Shown piece after piece: positions 46,204 through 55,630 of a stretch of DNA of 64,000 bases. Position numbers and translations under genes: made by a program. Below the pieces are notes generated by a model that did not search any database, was not told where the DNA came from, and saw only the letters and a program-made list of their open reading frames with translations. The number at the start of each line of letters is the position of its first letter. Position 1 is the stretch's first letter. The DNA lies in assembly GCA_020831625.1 (NCBI GenBank), contig JAFIGD010000006.1:62001-126000 (forward strand), given 5' to 3'. The stretch comes from Verrucomicrobiota bacterium. GTDB lineage: Bacteria; Verrucomicrobiota; Kiritimatiellia; SS1-B-03-39; UBA6053.

Positions 46204-47232
46204 CTATGTGATACGGGACACCACATCCGGATCCCGGAGGGGATGCTCCAGCGTCCGGCCTTCGGCAATATGATGAACAATGGAGGAGTTAAAACTGAAT
46301 TTCAGACGGTCTCCGGCGGCATCCTTTGGAAGGGTAAACCCCATGGGTTCGGTGATGTCACTGAACGACAGGGGCTGCGCTTCGCCCCTGCCCTCAAAAG
46401 CGGACGCCTCCTGAATCCGGTAATAAAACGTCCCCTCCGGCGGCGGCATGTAGTCGCCGAAACGGTAAGGCCCCCGCACTTTGGCTTTGCAACCCAGCGT
46501 GTCCGTCACAATGTCTGCGGCCACCGGCCTGTACAAATGCCCCATTTGCAGAGGTCGTCCGGATCGGTAAAACGTCTCCACCATCTGGTCCTCCGCCCCC
46601 AGCGAGGAATCGATCAATCCCCCGGTGGCTTTGCCGGTCTTCCATCCTCCCAACTCCCGCCACAGGGATGTGCGGGTCAGGGTCGGGATCCCCGAACCGC
46701 AAACCCCCGGCGCGGCCCCGCCCAGCGTGAACAGCTTCAGCCCGCGCTTCGATTGCAGCGTCCGCAGCGTCCGCACTTTCCGGAAGGCCTTGAGATCCCG
46801 CGCCGCCCACTGCACCTGATGAACCCGTGAAGGGCGGAAGTAGCCGTTCAAGGTGCTGCGCCGCTGACCGTCCACACCGACGGATCCGATGTCAGGATTG
46901 GCCTCCATGATTTCGACCAGATCCTCCAGCCAATCGCCCTTCACCACAAACTGCACGTCCTCCGGCCAAATGAAAATATACTCCCCCTGCGCCACCTGAA
47001 TCAGCTCATTCATCGCATCGGCGTGGGTTTGCTTTTTCCGAAGCACCCGGTCCAGACGCGGATGCGCGTCCAGATATTCCGCCAATCCGGGCTCATCCGA
47101 TTCGTTATCGGAAACCATCCATTCCATATTGGGATACTGAAGGCATGCCAACGCGGATTCCAACGTCGCCTTCAGATAATGAAAGCGGTTCCAGCTTAAA
47201 ATTGCGAATGTGATTTTCGGGTAAGTATCCAT
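46204..47232 (-). CDS. GT2-family glycosyltransferase
   Basis: A 342-residue protein. The start ITFAILSWNRFHYLKATLES and MVSDNESDEPGLAEYL are a GT2 nucleotide-sugar block; GEYIFIWPEDVQFVVKG carries the DxD-like PED. The second half (GGLIDSSLGAEDQMVETFYR) matches the later GT2 helix with a conserved ED. The C-terminal 100 residues are less conserved. The acceptor and sugar are unknown. It is 25 bases upstream of the GT-C gene and probably in the same transcript. Confidence 0.83.
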   Translation of the reverse strand: MDTYPKITFAILSWNRFHYLKATLESALACLQYPNMEWMVSDNESDEPGLAEYLDAHPRLDRVLRKKQTHADAMNELIQVAQGEYIFIWPEDVQFVVKGDWLEDLVEIMEANPDIGSVGVDGQRRSTLNGYFRPSRVHQVQWAARDLKAFRKVRTLRTLQSKRGLKLFTLGGAAPGVCGSGIPTLTRTSLWRELGGWKTGKATGGLIDSSLGAEDQMVETFYRSGRPLQMGHLYRPVAADIVTDTLGCKAKVRGPYRFGDYMPPPEGTFYYRIQEASAFEGRGEAQPLSFSDITEPMGFTLPKDAAGDRLKFSFNSSIVHHIAEGRTLEHPLRDPDVVSRIT

Positions 47233-47314
47233 GGAAAAGCAATAACATATTTCAGCTATTTAAAAAGAAGAATTGCGCCATTGCCGGGAAGAATGTTGCC
47301 TCTCCGAGGCACCC

Positions 47315-48502
47315 CTATGAAATTTTGTCTTTCGAGTCTTGGATCACACGCAGGATTGTACGAACCGTCTTCTCCCAGGAATAGTTGAGCCGCACATAAT
47401 TGCGGGCCTTCTCGGATAGTACATCAAGCTCCTCCATGCGGGAAATCGCAAGCATCATGGTATCTGCAACGGACGACGAAGTCCATTCGGGAATCCCCCA
47501 CCCGAATGTGCCATTCCGAGTAATCTCGGGAAATGCGTTTTCATTCAGACCGATTACGGGAAGTCCCATTGCCAGCGCTTCGAGGAAGACATACCCCCAC
47601 GCCTCATTTCGGGCGGGCAGGACAAAGTGGGTGTGCCGGGAATAAAGCTGTCGGATTTCCGGGCTTTTCGGAGTGAAGTACCCAAGTCCGGTCACACCGG
47701 ACTCGTGGCCAAAACGCTCCGCGTAGGCCTCATTTCCCGCCAGCGTCAGTGTCGCATTCGGAAATGCGGATCTTACATGCCGGAAAGCTTCCACCAGCAA
47801 ATCAGCGCCCTTTTCTTCGGAAAGGCTTTTTGAGAGAAACAAAAATTTTGGCATCGAAAAATCTTTTGGCGCAGTGGTGCGCAAAAAGGTTTCATCCAAC
47901 GAGATTCCGCTGCCCACGGCCGAGATCCTTTCAGGAGGAAGCTGAAAAGTTTGGATGATCTCATCCCGCACATATTCCGCAAACGTAAAGACATGCGTGG
48001 CGGCATGATAGACCTGACGCTCCTGAATCCACATGTTTTTTTTCTGCTTGGGGGAAAGACGTTGGTAGGCGTCCTTCATTTGCGTTTGCATCCATTGGTG
48101 CCATACCGCATCCACAAGCACAAACGTGTTTGGAATCGGTTTTTGAGCGGGAAACCGACTGATCCCCATGAAAATAACCGGCCCGGTGGCACATAAGCTT
48201 TTCGTAAGCGACGCCATGTATTTCCAATCCAGTATTTCCGCGAGGATTTTTGCAACACCCGCATATGAAACCCCCGAGGACATTTTACGAGACAACTGAT
48301 CGAATTTCTCAACGTAGGGTGGCGGTTTGGGGTGGATGGCCTTGCCGGCAAGCCCCATATCATTTAGCGTTTCATATAGGCGCAACGGAGTGCCCGACCA
48401 AGCTTTCGGGTCCAGTGGATCCCGTGTCGGACAAACAATATGCACCGGGAAGCCGAAAGGACATTCGGAAAATGCGGAATTGTTGAAACTTGACGTTTTC
48501 AT
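47315..48502 (-). CDS. GT4-family glycosyltransferase
   Basis: A 395-residue GT-B enzyme. The C-terminal donor domain has KFLFLSKSLSEEKGADLLVE, GLGYFTPKSPEIRQLYSR, and HFVLPARNEAWGYVFLEALA (the GT4 E-x7-E analogue). The N-terminal domain is poorly conserved (HIVCPTRDPLDPKAWSGTP). Base composition is less GC-rich than in the 59-63 kb genes, consistent with a mosaic locus. It is flanked by 82- and 49-base gaps, with no overlap with its neighbours. Confidence 0.86.
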   Translation of the reverse strand: MKTSSFNNSAFSECPFGFPVHIVCPTRDPLDPKAWSGTPLRLYETLNDMGLAGKAIHPKPPPYVEKFDQLSRKMSSGVSYAGVAKILAEILDWKYMASLTKSLCATGPVIFMGISRFPAQKPIPNTFVLVDAVWHQWMQTQMKDAYQRLSPKQKKNMWIQERQVYHAATHVFTFAEYVRDEIIQTFQLPPERISAVGSGISLDETFLRTTAPKDFSMPKFLFLSKSLSEEKGADLLVEAFRHVRSAFPNATLTLAGNEAYAERFGHESGVTGLGYFTPKSPEIRQLYSRHTHFVLPARNEAWGYVFLEALAMGLPVIGLNENAFPEITRNGTFGWGIPEWTSSSVADTMMLAISRMEELDVLSEKARNYVRLNYSWEKTVRTILRVIQDSKDKIS

Positions 48503-48551
48503 CTCTCATCGACCTCCTTCGCTTCGCGTTCCCGGAAAGCTCAGGGTGAAG

Positions 48552-49181
48552 TTACCCCCAACTCAAATCAATGTGATTGAATCCTTTCTCCGCGAACGCC
48601 TCCTTCAGCGCATCAAGCTTGGGGGCCAATTCCGGGATTTTAGTTTCATGTGTTTCAACAAACACATGGCCGATCTCCCCCAGAACCCCCTCGTCCAACA
48701 GGTGCTTCAACACCACACATTCCGCACCCTCCACATCCATCTTCAGAACCCGGGGCGGCTTGGGGAGGTCCCGGATAAACACGGCCAGATCCACGACCGG
48801 AACCTCTAAAAAATGGTGCGCGGAGATATTCGGCTTTTCCGACAGCAGGGATCCACCCGTGGAATGAGCCACCGGATCCTCATCGTTCCGCTCATGCACA
48901 TAGAGCCGGAGAATGTCCTCCCGGCACCAGACTCCTTTGGGGATGCAGGTCACATTTCCTCTGTCGCGGAATTTTCTCTGCAGCACCTCGAACGCATGGC
49001 GGTTGGGCTCGAAGGCATAGACCTGCGCGCCCCTTCGCGCCAGAATTTCGGTAAACACGCCCACATTCGCCCCGCAATCAACGGCTGCATCCTCCGGACC
49101 CAGCCGAATCCGCCGCAGGGCCCGGACCGCGGCGTCCGCCTGAAAAAAGTGGGCATACAGATTCTGGAGTTTTTTCAGCAT
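48552..49181 (-). CDS. FkbM-family methyltransferase
   Basis: A 209-residue SAM-dependent methyltransferase. SAM motif I is AAVDCGANVGVFTEIL; AFEPNRHAFEVLQRKF is motif II (acidic E); LKMDVEGAECVVLKHLL and VFVETHE are the FkbM-family blocks. These enzymes O-methylate sugars in glycans and natural products. GGAG lies eight bases before the ATG at 49181; a GTG at 49187 overlapping the preceding stop (GTGA) is an alternative. It follows the interrupted GT2 gene. Confidence 0.9.
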   Translation of the reverse strand: MLKKLQNLYAHFFQADAAVRALRRIRLGPEDAAVDCGANVGVFTEILARRGAQVYAFEPNRHAFEVLQRKFRDRGNVTCIPKGVWCREDILRLYVHERNDEDPVAHSTGGSLLSEKPNISAHHFLEVPVVDLAVFIRDLPKPPRVLKMDVEGAECVVLKHLLDEGVLGEIGHVFVETHETKIPELAPKLDALKEAFAEKGFNHIDLSWG

Positions 49182-49183
49182 GT

Positions 49184-50020
49184 TCACCACTCCGGGGATT
49201 CATATACAAAAAAAGGTTCCGTGCTCCGCGTCACGGAAGGTCCCTTGCGATACGCCCGGTGCTTTCCCGAGCGTCCGGTCAGTACACGCAAATTCTGATA
49301 CACAAAAAAATTAAGCCGTTGAATAAAATTCGCGCACAGCAGCTCCTTATGGATTTCATCCGCCGGGCATCCCCGGAAAACGCCGGTGCTTCGGGCGGAT
49401 GTCCGTTTTATAAAGACCATATGCAGGCACCGGAAACAACTTTCCTCCCAGGACTGCTTATGGAAAAAAGCCAGCACGGATTCCGTAGGCCCCCGTTCGT
49501 CTTTGAGTCGCAGCTCTCCCCCGTGCAGCCGTTGCGGACAGCCTTTCCAACTTTCAATCCACTCCAGATTGAACAGTTTTGTCATCGGGCGCGCGGGCGG
49601 TGAAGAATACCCCGTCACCTGATTCCGTTTTTGATCCCAGCTCTTCACATTTAACACATGGCCATACACACGCCAAACGTCATCATACGTTCCATTTCGC
49701 AACGGTTCCCGCAGTTCGGCCAACCCTTTCGGGTCATAAATCTCATCTCCGTCCACCGCAAACAGCCAGATTCTCTTTCCAAAAAACGGGGTGAGAAATT
49801 CGTGACTTTCCTACAGCCTGACGATGCGTTGCACATGGACTTTGTCCGGAAAGCGGCTCGCCACCTGTTCAACGCGCTTTCGGGTGTCATCGGTGGACCC
49901 GTGGTCCAGCACATAAACCCTGTCCACAAAAGCCAGCATATTCCGCAACGCCACCGAAACAAATCGGTCGTCATTCCGAACCAGCATCATTCCCACGATT
50001 TCATTGGTATATGCCATCAT
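49184..50020 (-). pseudogene. GT2-family glycosyltransferase interrupted by an in-frame TAG codon
   Basis: One continuous frame of 279 codons from ATG 50020 to TGA 49184, broken only by TAG at 49813-49811 (codon 70). Before it: EIVGMMLVRNDDRFVSVALR, VYVLDHGSTDDTRKRVEQV. After it: ESHEFLTPFFGKRIWLFAVD, then GDEIYDPKGL, i.e. the AVDGDE metal motif expected next in GT2 proteins, without any shift of frame. The context (VRL-stop-ESHEF) fits Gln CAG changed to TAG. SD AGGGGG precedes the ATG. So it is a nonsense mutation, a sequencing error, or a read-through gene; without further data it is best treated as inactive. Confidence 0.85.
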
Positions 50021-50029
50021 GAAAACCCC

Positions 50030-51139
50030 CTATGAAGATTCTCCCGGGTTTTCCATAAGAATCGTCCTGAAAATTCCCTCCCATTCCTTCAGAAACAACC
50101 GCCAGTTCAAATCTTCCGCGGTATGTTTTCTGGCCTGCGCTCCGATTGCGCCCCGCAGTCTCTCATCCTCCAGCAGTCGCGACAACGCCTCGGCGAACAA
50201 CGCCGGCGCGCCGGGCGGAACCAACGCGCAGGATTCCTTTTCCCGGAAATGATAGCCGTTCCGGATCGCCCCCACCTCGCTCACCACCACCGGCAAGCCC
50301 ATCGCCATCGCCTGCAACAGCGTGGTCGTCGCCCCGGAATAGGTGTTCTCCTTCACCGGTAGCGCCACCACCCGCGCCGAAGCCATCTCCTCCGGAATCC
50401 TTGTCAACGGGACCGGATCACACAGTTCCACATTCTCGGGGACCGCGCCCAAGGCCGACTGAAGATGGCGGCTGGTGATGATTTTCACCCTTTTATCCGG
50501 ATGCGCCCGCGCAAAGGGCAACAGACACCCGAAGTCCCGTTGCCAATCCATCCCCAGCGAAAGCACATCCACCGTCTTGGGGCGATCCAGCGGCTTCCAG
50601 CGTTCCGTGTCCACGCCGTAGGGAAGAAAATGCACCGGACATTCCGGAAACCATTGTTTCAAGACCTCCGTCTCCTCCCACCCGTACCCCACAAACGCGG
50701 CGCAGCGGCCCAGCGCGCGCAGCTGACGCCGCTTCCAACGGCTTTCCGGCATGGCCCGGAAGCGCTCGACCAACCCAATGCTCGTATACACCAAGGGGGG
50801 GCGCAACAAGCCGCACGCCTTGAACAAACTCAGCGGGATCCCCAGCGTGTCCGCGTGAGACCACACCACATCCGCGGAATTTGCCCGCCGGAATGTCGCC
50901 AAACAACTCGCGAAATCTCCGCCATACCCGCCATGCCGGTGCAGATACGACGATATCCATGCTCCCGCATGATGCGGGACCGTCCCCGGAGTCTTACGCA
51001 AATTGATGTCCGTCTCCCATCCCCTTGCCTCCAAATCATAGAGACCGGCAAAGAGATCCCCGCCGACTCTCCGGCCAGAGACGAGAGCCTCCTGCCGCGC
51101 CTCCGTGTCCCGGAAATAGGCATACACCTTCGGCATCAT
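50030..51139 (-). CDS. GT4-family glycosyltransferase
   Basis: A 369-residue GT-B enzyme. The donor domain has DVLSLGMDWQRDFGCLLPFA, VKIITSRHLQSALG and VALPVKENTYSGATTTLLQA, then MAMGLPVVVSEVGAIRNGYH (GT4 helix). The N-terminal half (GGDLFAGLYDLEARGWETDI, VVWSHADTLGIPLSLF) matches the acceptor side. The ATG at 51139 overlaps the methyltransferase stop in a TAATG junction; an ATG one codon later is possible. It is followed after nine bases by the interrupted GT2 gene. Confidence 0.86.
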   Translation of the reverse strand: MMPKVYAYFRDTEARQEALVSGRRVGGDLFAGLYDLEARGWETDINLRKTPGTVPHHAGAWISSYLHRHGGYGGDFASCLATFRRANSADVVWSHADTLGIPLSLFKACGLLRPPLVYTSIGLVERFRAMPESRWKRRQLRALGRCAAFVGYGWEETEVLKQWFPECPVHFLPYGVDTERWKPLDRPKTVDVLSLGMDWQRDFGCLLPFARAHPDKRVKIITSRHLQSALGAVPENVELCDPVPLTRIPEEMASARVVALPVKENTYSGATTTLLQAMAMGLPVVVSEVGAIRNGYHFREKESCALVPPGAPALFAEALSRLLEDERLRGAIGAQARKHTAEDLNWRLFLKEWEGIFRTILMENPGESS

Positions 51140-51837
51140 TACCACACACACTTCGGATACACGTAGGTCTGCCGGCCGATTCGGGCATCACCGCCCCAGG
51201 GCGACGGCGGCAGATCCGGATATCTCCCGGGATTCCGTACCCCGACCGCAGTCAGATACACCGGATACCAGGGAGTGTCATTCGCGGAACAATACACCAT
51301 TTCAAATCCGTGCTGCGCATACAGGGCCTGCAATCCCATGGGGGTGTACCGCCAGTAGTCCCCGAAAATCCCGGGCCGGTAATGCTCGTCCTGCAAAAAA
51401 GGCACCACCAGGATCAGCGCGTCCCGGGTGAGATGCGACAGATTGGCGAAGGCGGGCTGTATCTTTTCAATATGCTCCAGCACCGTGTGACACAGCGCCA
51501 CGTCAAATTTCTTCTCCAACGCCGGATCCGGCTCCGCCTCCAAATCCAGATAAATCGAACCCGGAGCCCCGTCTCCAATCACCCCCGACCCAGCGTAATT
51601 CGTAATCGTGTAGGACTCCGCCTTGGGAAAATAGTCCCGGTAATGCCCGTTCTCCTTGTCCTCGTCCATAAAGCCCGACACATTCACAACCTCCCCCGCG
51701 AAGAACGCGCAGAGTTTTCGGAGCTCCCCATTCGACCAGCGCCGGGGATTCATGTGCAGACAGCGCCGCCGGGCGATGTTCAGGATGCAGCGCCGGGCTT
51801 TTTCCATGCAACCAAGGGTGAAGTCAGGTGGGATCAT
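51139..51837 (-). CDS. Class I SAM-dependent methyltransferase
   Basis: A 232-residue protein. Its core contains FAGEVVNVSGFMDEDKENGH and SIYLDLEAEPDPALEKKFDV followed by ALCHTVLEHIEKI, the usual post-motif-I and motif III segments, and ALILVVPFLQDEHYRPGIFG. The glycine-rich motif I is less canonical (AGSGVIGDGAP). It may methylate or otherwise modify a sugar in the glycan. The ATG at 51837 overlaps the upstream GT2 gene by 14 bases; the longer open frame reaches 51954. It meets the GT4 gene in a TAATG junction. Confidence 0.78.
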   Translation of the reverse strand: MIPPDFTLGCMEKARRCILNIARRRCLHMNPRRWSNGELRKLCAFFAGEVVNVSGFMDEDKENGHYRDYFPKAESYTITNYAGSGVIGDGAPGSIYLDLEAEPDPALEKKFDVALCHTVLEHIEKIQPAFANLSHLTRDALILVVPFLQDEHYRPGIFGDYWRYTPMGLQALYAQHGFEMVYCSANDTPWYPVYLTAVGVRNPGRYPDLPPSPWGGDARIGRQTYVYPKCVW

Positions 51838-52723
51838 GTTGTTTCGCCATCGAGGGGTTGAATACATAACGCAACTGACTGCGCCATTCCGCGTGCCGCC
51901 AGTTCGTACGTGAAAAAACCAGAAAGTCACGCCATCGCTCCGGGAAAGACGCATCCGCGGATCGGTTGTGTATCAGGGAGACCAGCGTCCGGTTTTTGGC
52001 GTCCGCCAGCGCGCGGGCCGCCAGCTCCGGCGTATACAAGCTTGGAAACACCTCCATCAGTTTCCGCTGAATCTCCACCTGAGCATAGCGGCGGCGAACC
52101 GATCCGGTGATGCTCCCGCCATGCACCCGGTAGTGCAGCAAGGGCTCGTCCAGCCGTTTCCCAGATATTCCCTGCTCCGCAAGCTTCAAAAAAAAGGCAT
52201 GGTCTCCACAGCCCCGGTTAAACCGCTCGTCGAATCCAAACCGCTTCACATGCTCCATCCGGATCAGAGAGCCCATATCCACATAATTCTGCAACAGCAG
52301 CTGCTCCAGATCAAATTCCGGAAAAGAGGATTGCCCCTTCCGGTCGCCGAAATAGGATCTCTGCGTGTACACATACCCCACCTCCGGCGGACTCGACTGC
52401 AGCAGCGCCAGCGTCTTTTCGAGAAACGCCGGGTCCAGTTGATTGTCCGCATCCACATTCAGAAAAAAATCTCCGGTGAGAAGCGGCAGACTGTCATTCC
52501 GCGCCCCATACGCCCCGCGTCCCTCCAGCCGCTTTGACCGAATCCGGTCGCCGTACCCTGCAATCACCGCCGGGGTTTCATCCGTCGACCCGTCGTCCAT
52601 CACCCAGACCTCATACGGCTGCACCGTCTGTGCAAACACGCTCTCCAACGTTTCCGGCAGAAAACGAGCGTAGTTGTGACAGGGAATCACGACAGACACC
52701 TTTGATTTGCTCGCGTTATGCAT
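51824..52723 (-). CDS. GT2-family glycosyltransferase
   Basis: A 299-residue GT-A enzyme. VSVVIPCHNYARFLPETLES, VWVMDDGSTDETPAVIAGYG, and FFLNVDADNQLDPAFLEKTL (VDAD, the DxD metal site) are textbook GT2 blocks; RFNRGCGDHAFFLKLAEQG is the acceptor-side helix. It has no membrane helix. It overlaps the methyltransferase gene by 14 bases and is divergent from the sulfotransferase-like gene at 52843, with a 119-base gap that probably contains two promoters. Confidence 0.92.
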   Translation of the reverse strand: MHNASKSKVSVVIPCHNYARFLPETLESVFAQTVQPYEVWVMDDGSTDETPAVIAGYGDRIRSKRLEGRGAYGARNDSLPLLTGDFFLNVDADNQLDPAFLEKTLALLQSSPPEVGYVYTQRSYFGDRKGQSSFPEFDLEQLLLQNYVDMGSLIRMEHVKRFGFDERFNRGCGDHAFFLKLAEQGISGKRLDEPLLHYRVHGGSITGSVRRRYAQVEIQRKLMEVFPSLYTPELAARALADAKNRTLVSLIHNRSADASFPERWRDFLVFSRTNWRHAEWRSQLRYVFNPSMAKQHDPT

Positions 52724-52842
52724 GGGCTTCCGATAGCAGATGTCCGGCTAAGATACCAGCTTTCAGCTCTTTCCCCGGTTCAAAACCTTGATTCCAAGGC
52801 AGAAACCTTGACGGAGAGCGCTTTTCAAAATAAGGAATTTGC

Positions 52843-53658
52843 ATGCAACATGATGCTCCACAGCGCTCGCTCATGACCCGATTCCGCGAATATCCGGGCC
52901 ACCTGAAAAATCTCTATATTTGGAAAACCGGTTTTTGCAGAAGGCTTCGGGCCCATGATCCGGTTTTGGTCTATCAGATGGGCAAAGTCGGATCCCGCTC
53001 GATACATGAGCCGCTTCAGGCCTGTTATCCTGGAGTTGTGGTGCATGCACACCGGTTTGCCGCGGATTATCCGCAGGGAGAAGTCCAGGAACTTTACCGC
53101 TACTGGCACAGCGCGTCCCCCCCGAAACGCCTCCACCTCATCAGCCTGGTCCGGAACCCTGTGGACCGCAATGTTTCCGCTTTCTTCCAAAATTTCAAGA
53201 CCTACACCGGGTATACCCCCGAACAGTCCCCTCTCTCTCTGCAGGAACTCCTGAACTGTTTTCTTGAAACCTTTCCCCATCATATTCCCGCCGTCTGGTT
53301 CGAGAATCAGTTCCGCGCCCAGTTCAACATTGATGTTTTTTCAAAACCATTTCCTGAGGAAAATTTTCAGGTATTCCCCTCCGAACGAACCCCGGCTTTG
53401 CTTCTGAAACTTGAAACCCCGGATGACTTGAAAACCAAAGCGGTCCGTGACTTTCTCCATCTGGCCGATTTCCACGTGATCCGGGCAAATGATTCGGAAG
53501 GGAAAGACTATTCAGAAATATACAAATCTTTCAAAGCGTCCGTTCGGCTCCCGGAGCGCTATGTGAAAGATATGATCTCTTCGGACTATTTCCGACATTT
53601 TTACAGCGATGCGGATGCGGAGAAAACGATGAGAAAATGGTGTGGAGCCCCACACTAA
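52843..53658 (+). CDS. Putative capsular-polysaccharide/sulfotransferase-like protein (PF10364-like)
   Basis: A 271-residue protein. LVYQMGKVGSRSIHEPLQAC resembles the 5'-phosphosulfate loop of sulfotransferases, and LISLVRNPVDRNVSAFFQNF the 3'-phosphate-binding helix (R/S spacing). These two sites place it near the putative capsular polysaccharide synthesis family. The sulfated target would be a sugar in the exported glycan (inference). It is the only plus-strand gene between 43.5 and 58.9 kb. Composition is lower in GC than the 59-63 kb genes, suggesting a separate origin. Confidence 0.78.
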   Translation: MQHDAPQRSLMTRFREYPGHLKNLYIWKTGFCRRLRAHDPVLVYQMGKVGSRSIHEPLQACYPGVVVHAHRFAADYPQGEVQELYRYWHSASPPKRLHLISLVRNPVDRNVSAFFQNFKTYTGYTPEQSPLSLQELLNCFLETFPHHIPAVWFENQFRAQFNIDVFSKPFPEENFQVFPSERTPALLLKLETPDDLKTKAVRDFLHLADFHVIRANDSEGKDYSEIYKSFKASVRLPERYVKDMISSDYFRHFYSDADAEKTMRKWCGAPH

Positions 53659-53696
53659 GCTGTCACTGCGGGACCGCGGCGGCCGCCCCCCTTGTT

Positions 53697-54785
53697 TCAC
53701 CGGGACGCCGTACGTAACTTCTCATACAGCGCGTGATGAGACTCTGCTATCTTTTCCGTGGACCAATGGAGGCGCGCATAGGTATGGTTTTGTTCTCCAA
53801 GCCCATCCAAGACGCCTTGCCAGGCTTTTTCCAAGGCGATACGAACTGATTCCTGATTGTTTGGATCAAACACAGGGTTTCCCAGCTCCCGCAACCAGGC
53901 CCCCATATTTCCGGTTGCCGGGCCCAGCAGCACTTTCCGGAACAAACAGGCCATGGGGAGGTTCCCGGAATTCAGTTCCTCCGTCCGCTGCAGGAACACC
54001 AGATCAGAGGCCGCAAAACAGTCCGCGACCTGAGCATCCGTTATCCGTTTCCAATCTCTGGCAAGAATGCCCTGCCGCCGAACCTGCAGGCGGGTCCTGA
54101 AGGACCGCAGGGTGTAAAGCGGCTGAAACATCGAATATCCCGCCTGCCCGGGCCGAAACCACATCGGGGCAAAGACCTCAAACCGCTGCGCGCCTGCGGA
54201 GGATCTCAGTGCCCGTACCAGGTCATATTCCCGTGGATACCTGAAATTCCCAAACGCCAGCACTAGACGCCCCTTTGCGGGCAAGCCCAGACGGGCCCGC
54301 GCATCTGCCTGGGAAACCCCCGTATACGGTTCATACAACTGGTCATAAATCGGGACGGGAATCACCACATGTCGTTTTTCTTCCCAGCCCGGGGTTTGTT
54401 TTGCCTCCTCCAGGCTGACCGGTCCTAGATGAACCACCACATCGCAGAAATCCGCGATCAGTTGATACAGCCGCATCAGCCTGGCGTGCGTCTCGGGTTT
54501 GCAATGGTGGGACACCCGGTTGTGCCACGTGTACACCATCGGAATGATTCCCTTCAATGCTTTCAACCTTTCTTCCAAGAGTATCAGTTCGATGTCTGAA
54601 GGCACTCGCCAGTCGAACAAGGTCTCCGGCCACTGAAAATGAATGACATTAAATTCGCGCCCACGGTTCTCCCAGAAGAGATCGGTCCGGCTCACCACCT
54701 CCACTCCCCGTTTACGCAAGCCCTCCTGGACCGCAAACACATACGGGTTCGGATCCTGATGAAACGGGTACAGAATCTTGATCAT
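53697..54785 (-). CDS. GT-B-fold glycosyltransferase
   Basis: A 362-residue protein. The first half has MIKILYPFHQDPNPYVFAVQ and FNVIHFQWPETLFDWRVPSD, then MVYTWHNRVSHHCKPETHAR; the donor half has LVLAFGNFRYPREYDLVRAL and FAASDLVFLQRTEELNSGNL, an analogue of the GT4 EGFG helix ending (N-S-G-N). I consider it a GT-B transferase of GT1/GT4-like character; the sugar is unknown. It is coupled to the next GT2 by a 4-base overlap. Confidence 0.75.
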   Translation of the reverse strand: MIKILYPFHQDPNPYVFAVQEGLRKRGVEVVSRTDLFWENRGREFNVIHFQWPETLFDWRVPSDIELILLEERLKALKGIIPMVYTWHNRVSHHCKPETHARLMRLYQLIADFCDVVVHLGPVSLEEAKQTPGWEEKRHVVIPVPIYDQLYEPYTGVSQADARARLGLPAKGRLVLAFGNFRYPREYDLVRALRSSAGAQRFEVFAPMWFRPGQAGYSMFQPLYTLRSFRTRLQVRRQGILARDWKRITDAQVADCFAASDLVFLQRTEELNSGNLPMACLFRKVLLGPATGNMGAWLRELGNPVFDPNNQESVRIALEKAWQGVLDGLGEQNHTYARLHWSTEKIAESHHALYEKLRTASR

Positions 54786-55630
54786 TTCAGAGCCTCCCGG
54801 GGTTTACGCGCTTTTTGAAGCGACCATTTCAAAACCATTGTCATATTCACCAAAACATTCCGGCTGCGGACCTGCTTTACCCATTGGTCAAGCTCCCGCA
54901 AGCGATGGTTCTCTTCTCGCGCCAGCATCAAATTCCTCATATCCCGGTCCACCGCCGGAGGGACAGACTCCGCATACATCCGGAGTTTTTCTGTCTCGCG
55001 CAGCTCCACCTGTTTCTGACTCAGACCTCCGCCTTCATAATACACGATTGGAAACGGCACATGCTCGGTGGCCACACCGGCCAGAAGCATCCGCACCAGC
55101 AATTCCCAGTCACCTCCAATGCGGTAAGTCTCATCATAGCCTGAAAAACGCTCTAGCACCTGTCTCCGGAAAAATTCAGTCTGGTGGCACAATCCGCCGG
55201 AATAAAACTGCGAGAGATTGAGCGGGTCCGGATACCGAACCTCCACCCATTCCTGCCGGCTGTTTCTTCGAAAGGCGTCCCCGTAATATAGATCCGCCCG
55301 GCCGTCGCGCAGACGTTCCCGCATTTTTCCGAGCACCTCTCCGTCCGCAAGGACGTCCCCACTGTTCAAAAACAGCACAAAATTTCCCTTCGCCAGCTTC
55401 CAGCCTTTGTTCATGGCTTCATAAACACCCGAGTCCGGCTCGGAGATCCAGCGTGTGGAAGGATGATCTTCCGCCCGCAGCAGATCCACACTGCCGTCTG
55501 TGGATCCTCCATCCACAACCATCCACTCCATATCCGGGCCGATGTGCGTCAGCACACTGTCGCGTGTGCGCTGCAGTCCGTCACGATGATTCAAATTGAT
55601 GGTGACAATCGACAGAAGCGTTTCGGTCAT
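54782..55630 (-). CDS. GT2-family glycosyltransferase
   Basis: A 282-residue GT-A enzyme. LSIVTINLNHRDGLQRTRDS, WMVVDGGSTDGSVDLLRAED and GNFVLFLNSGDVLADGEVLG (NSGD, the DxD analogue) and ADLYYGDAFRRN are the family blocks. HQTEFFRRQVLERFSGYDE and GGDWELLVRMLLAG mark the acceptor part. The open frame extends to 55798, but the ATG at 55630 overlaps the sulfotransferase stop by four bases and starts the conserved region. The next gene in the run also overlaps by four. Confidence 0.9.
   Translation of the reverse strand: MTETLLSIVTINLNHRDGLQRTRDSVLTHIGPDMEWMVVDGGSTDGSVDLLRAEDHPSTRWISEPDSGVYEAMNKGWKLAKGNFVLFLNSGDVLADGEVLGKMRERLRDGRADLYYGDAFRRNSRQEWVEVRYPDPLNLSQFYSGGLCHQTEFFRRQVLERFSGYDETYRIGGDWELLVRMLLAGVATEHVPFPIVYYEGGGLSQKQVELRETEKLRMYAESVPPAVDRDMRNLMLAREENHRLRELDQWVKQVRSRNVLVNMTMVLKWSLQKARKPREALK

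Noticed and set aside
49757-49813. Frameshift between two halves of the GT2 gene
   Set aside because: Reading the bases shows that both halves are in the same frame; the break is a single TAG, not a shift.
53659-53696. Terminator in the gap between convergent genes (GCGGCGGCCGC)
   Set aside because: GC-rich palindromic bases are present but there is no T-tract and the stem is short.
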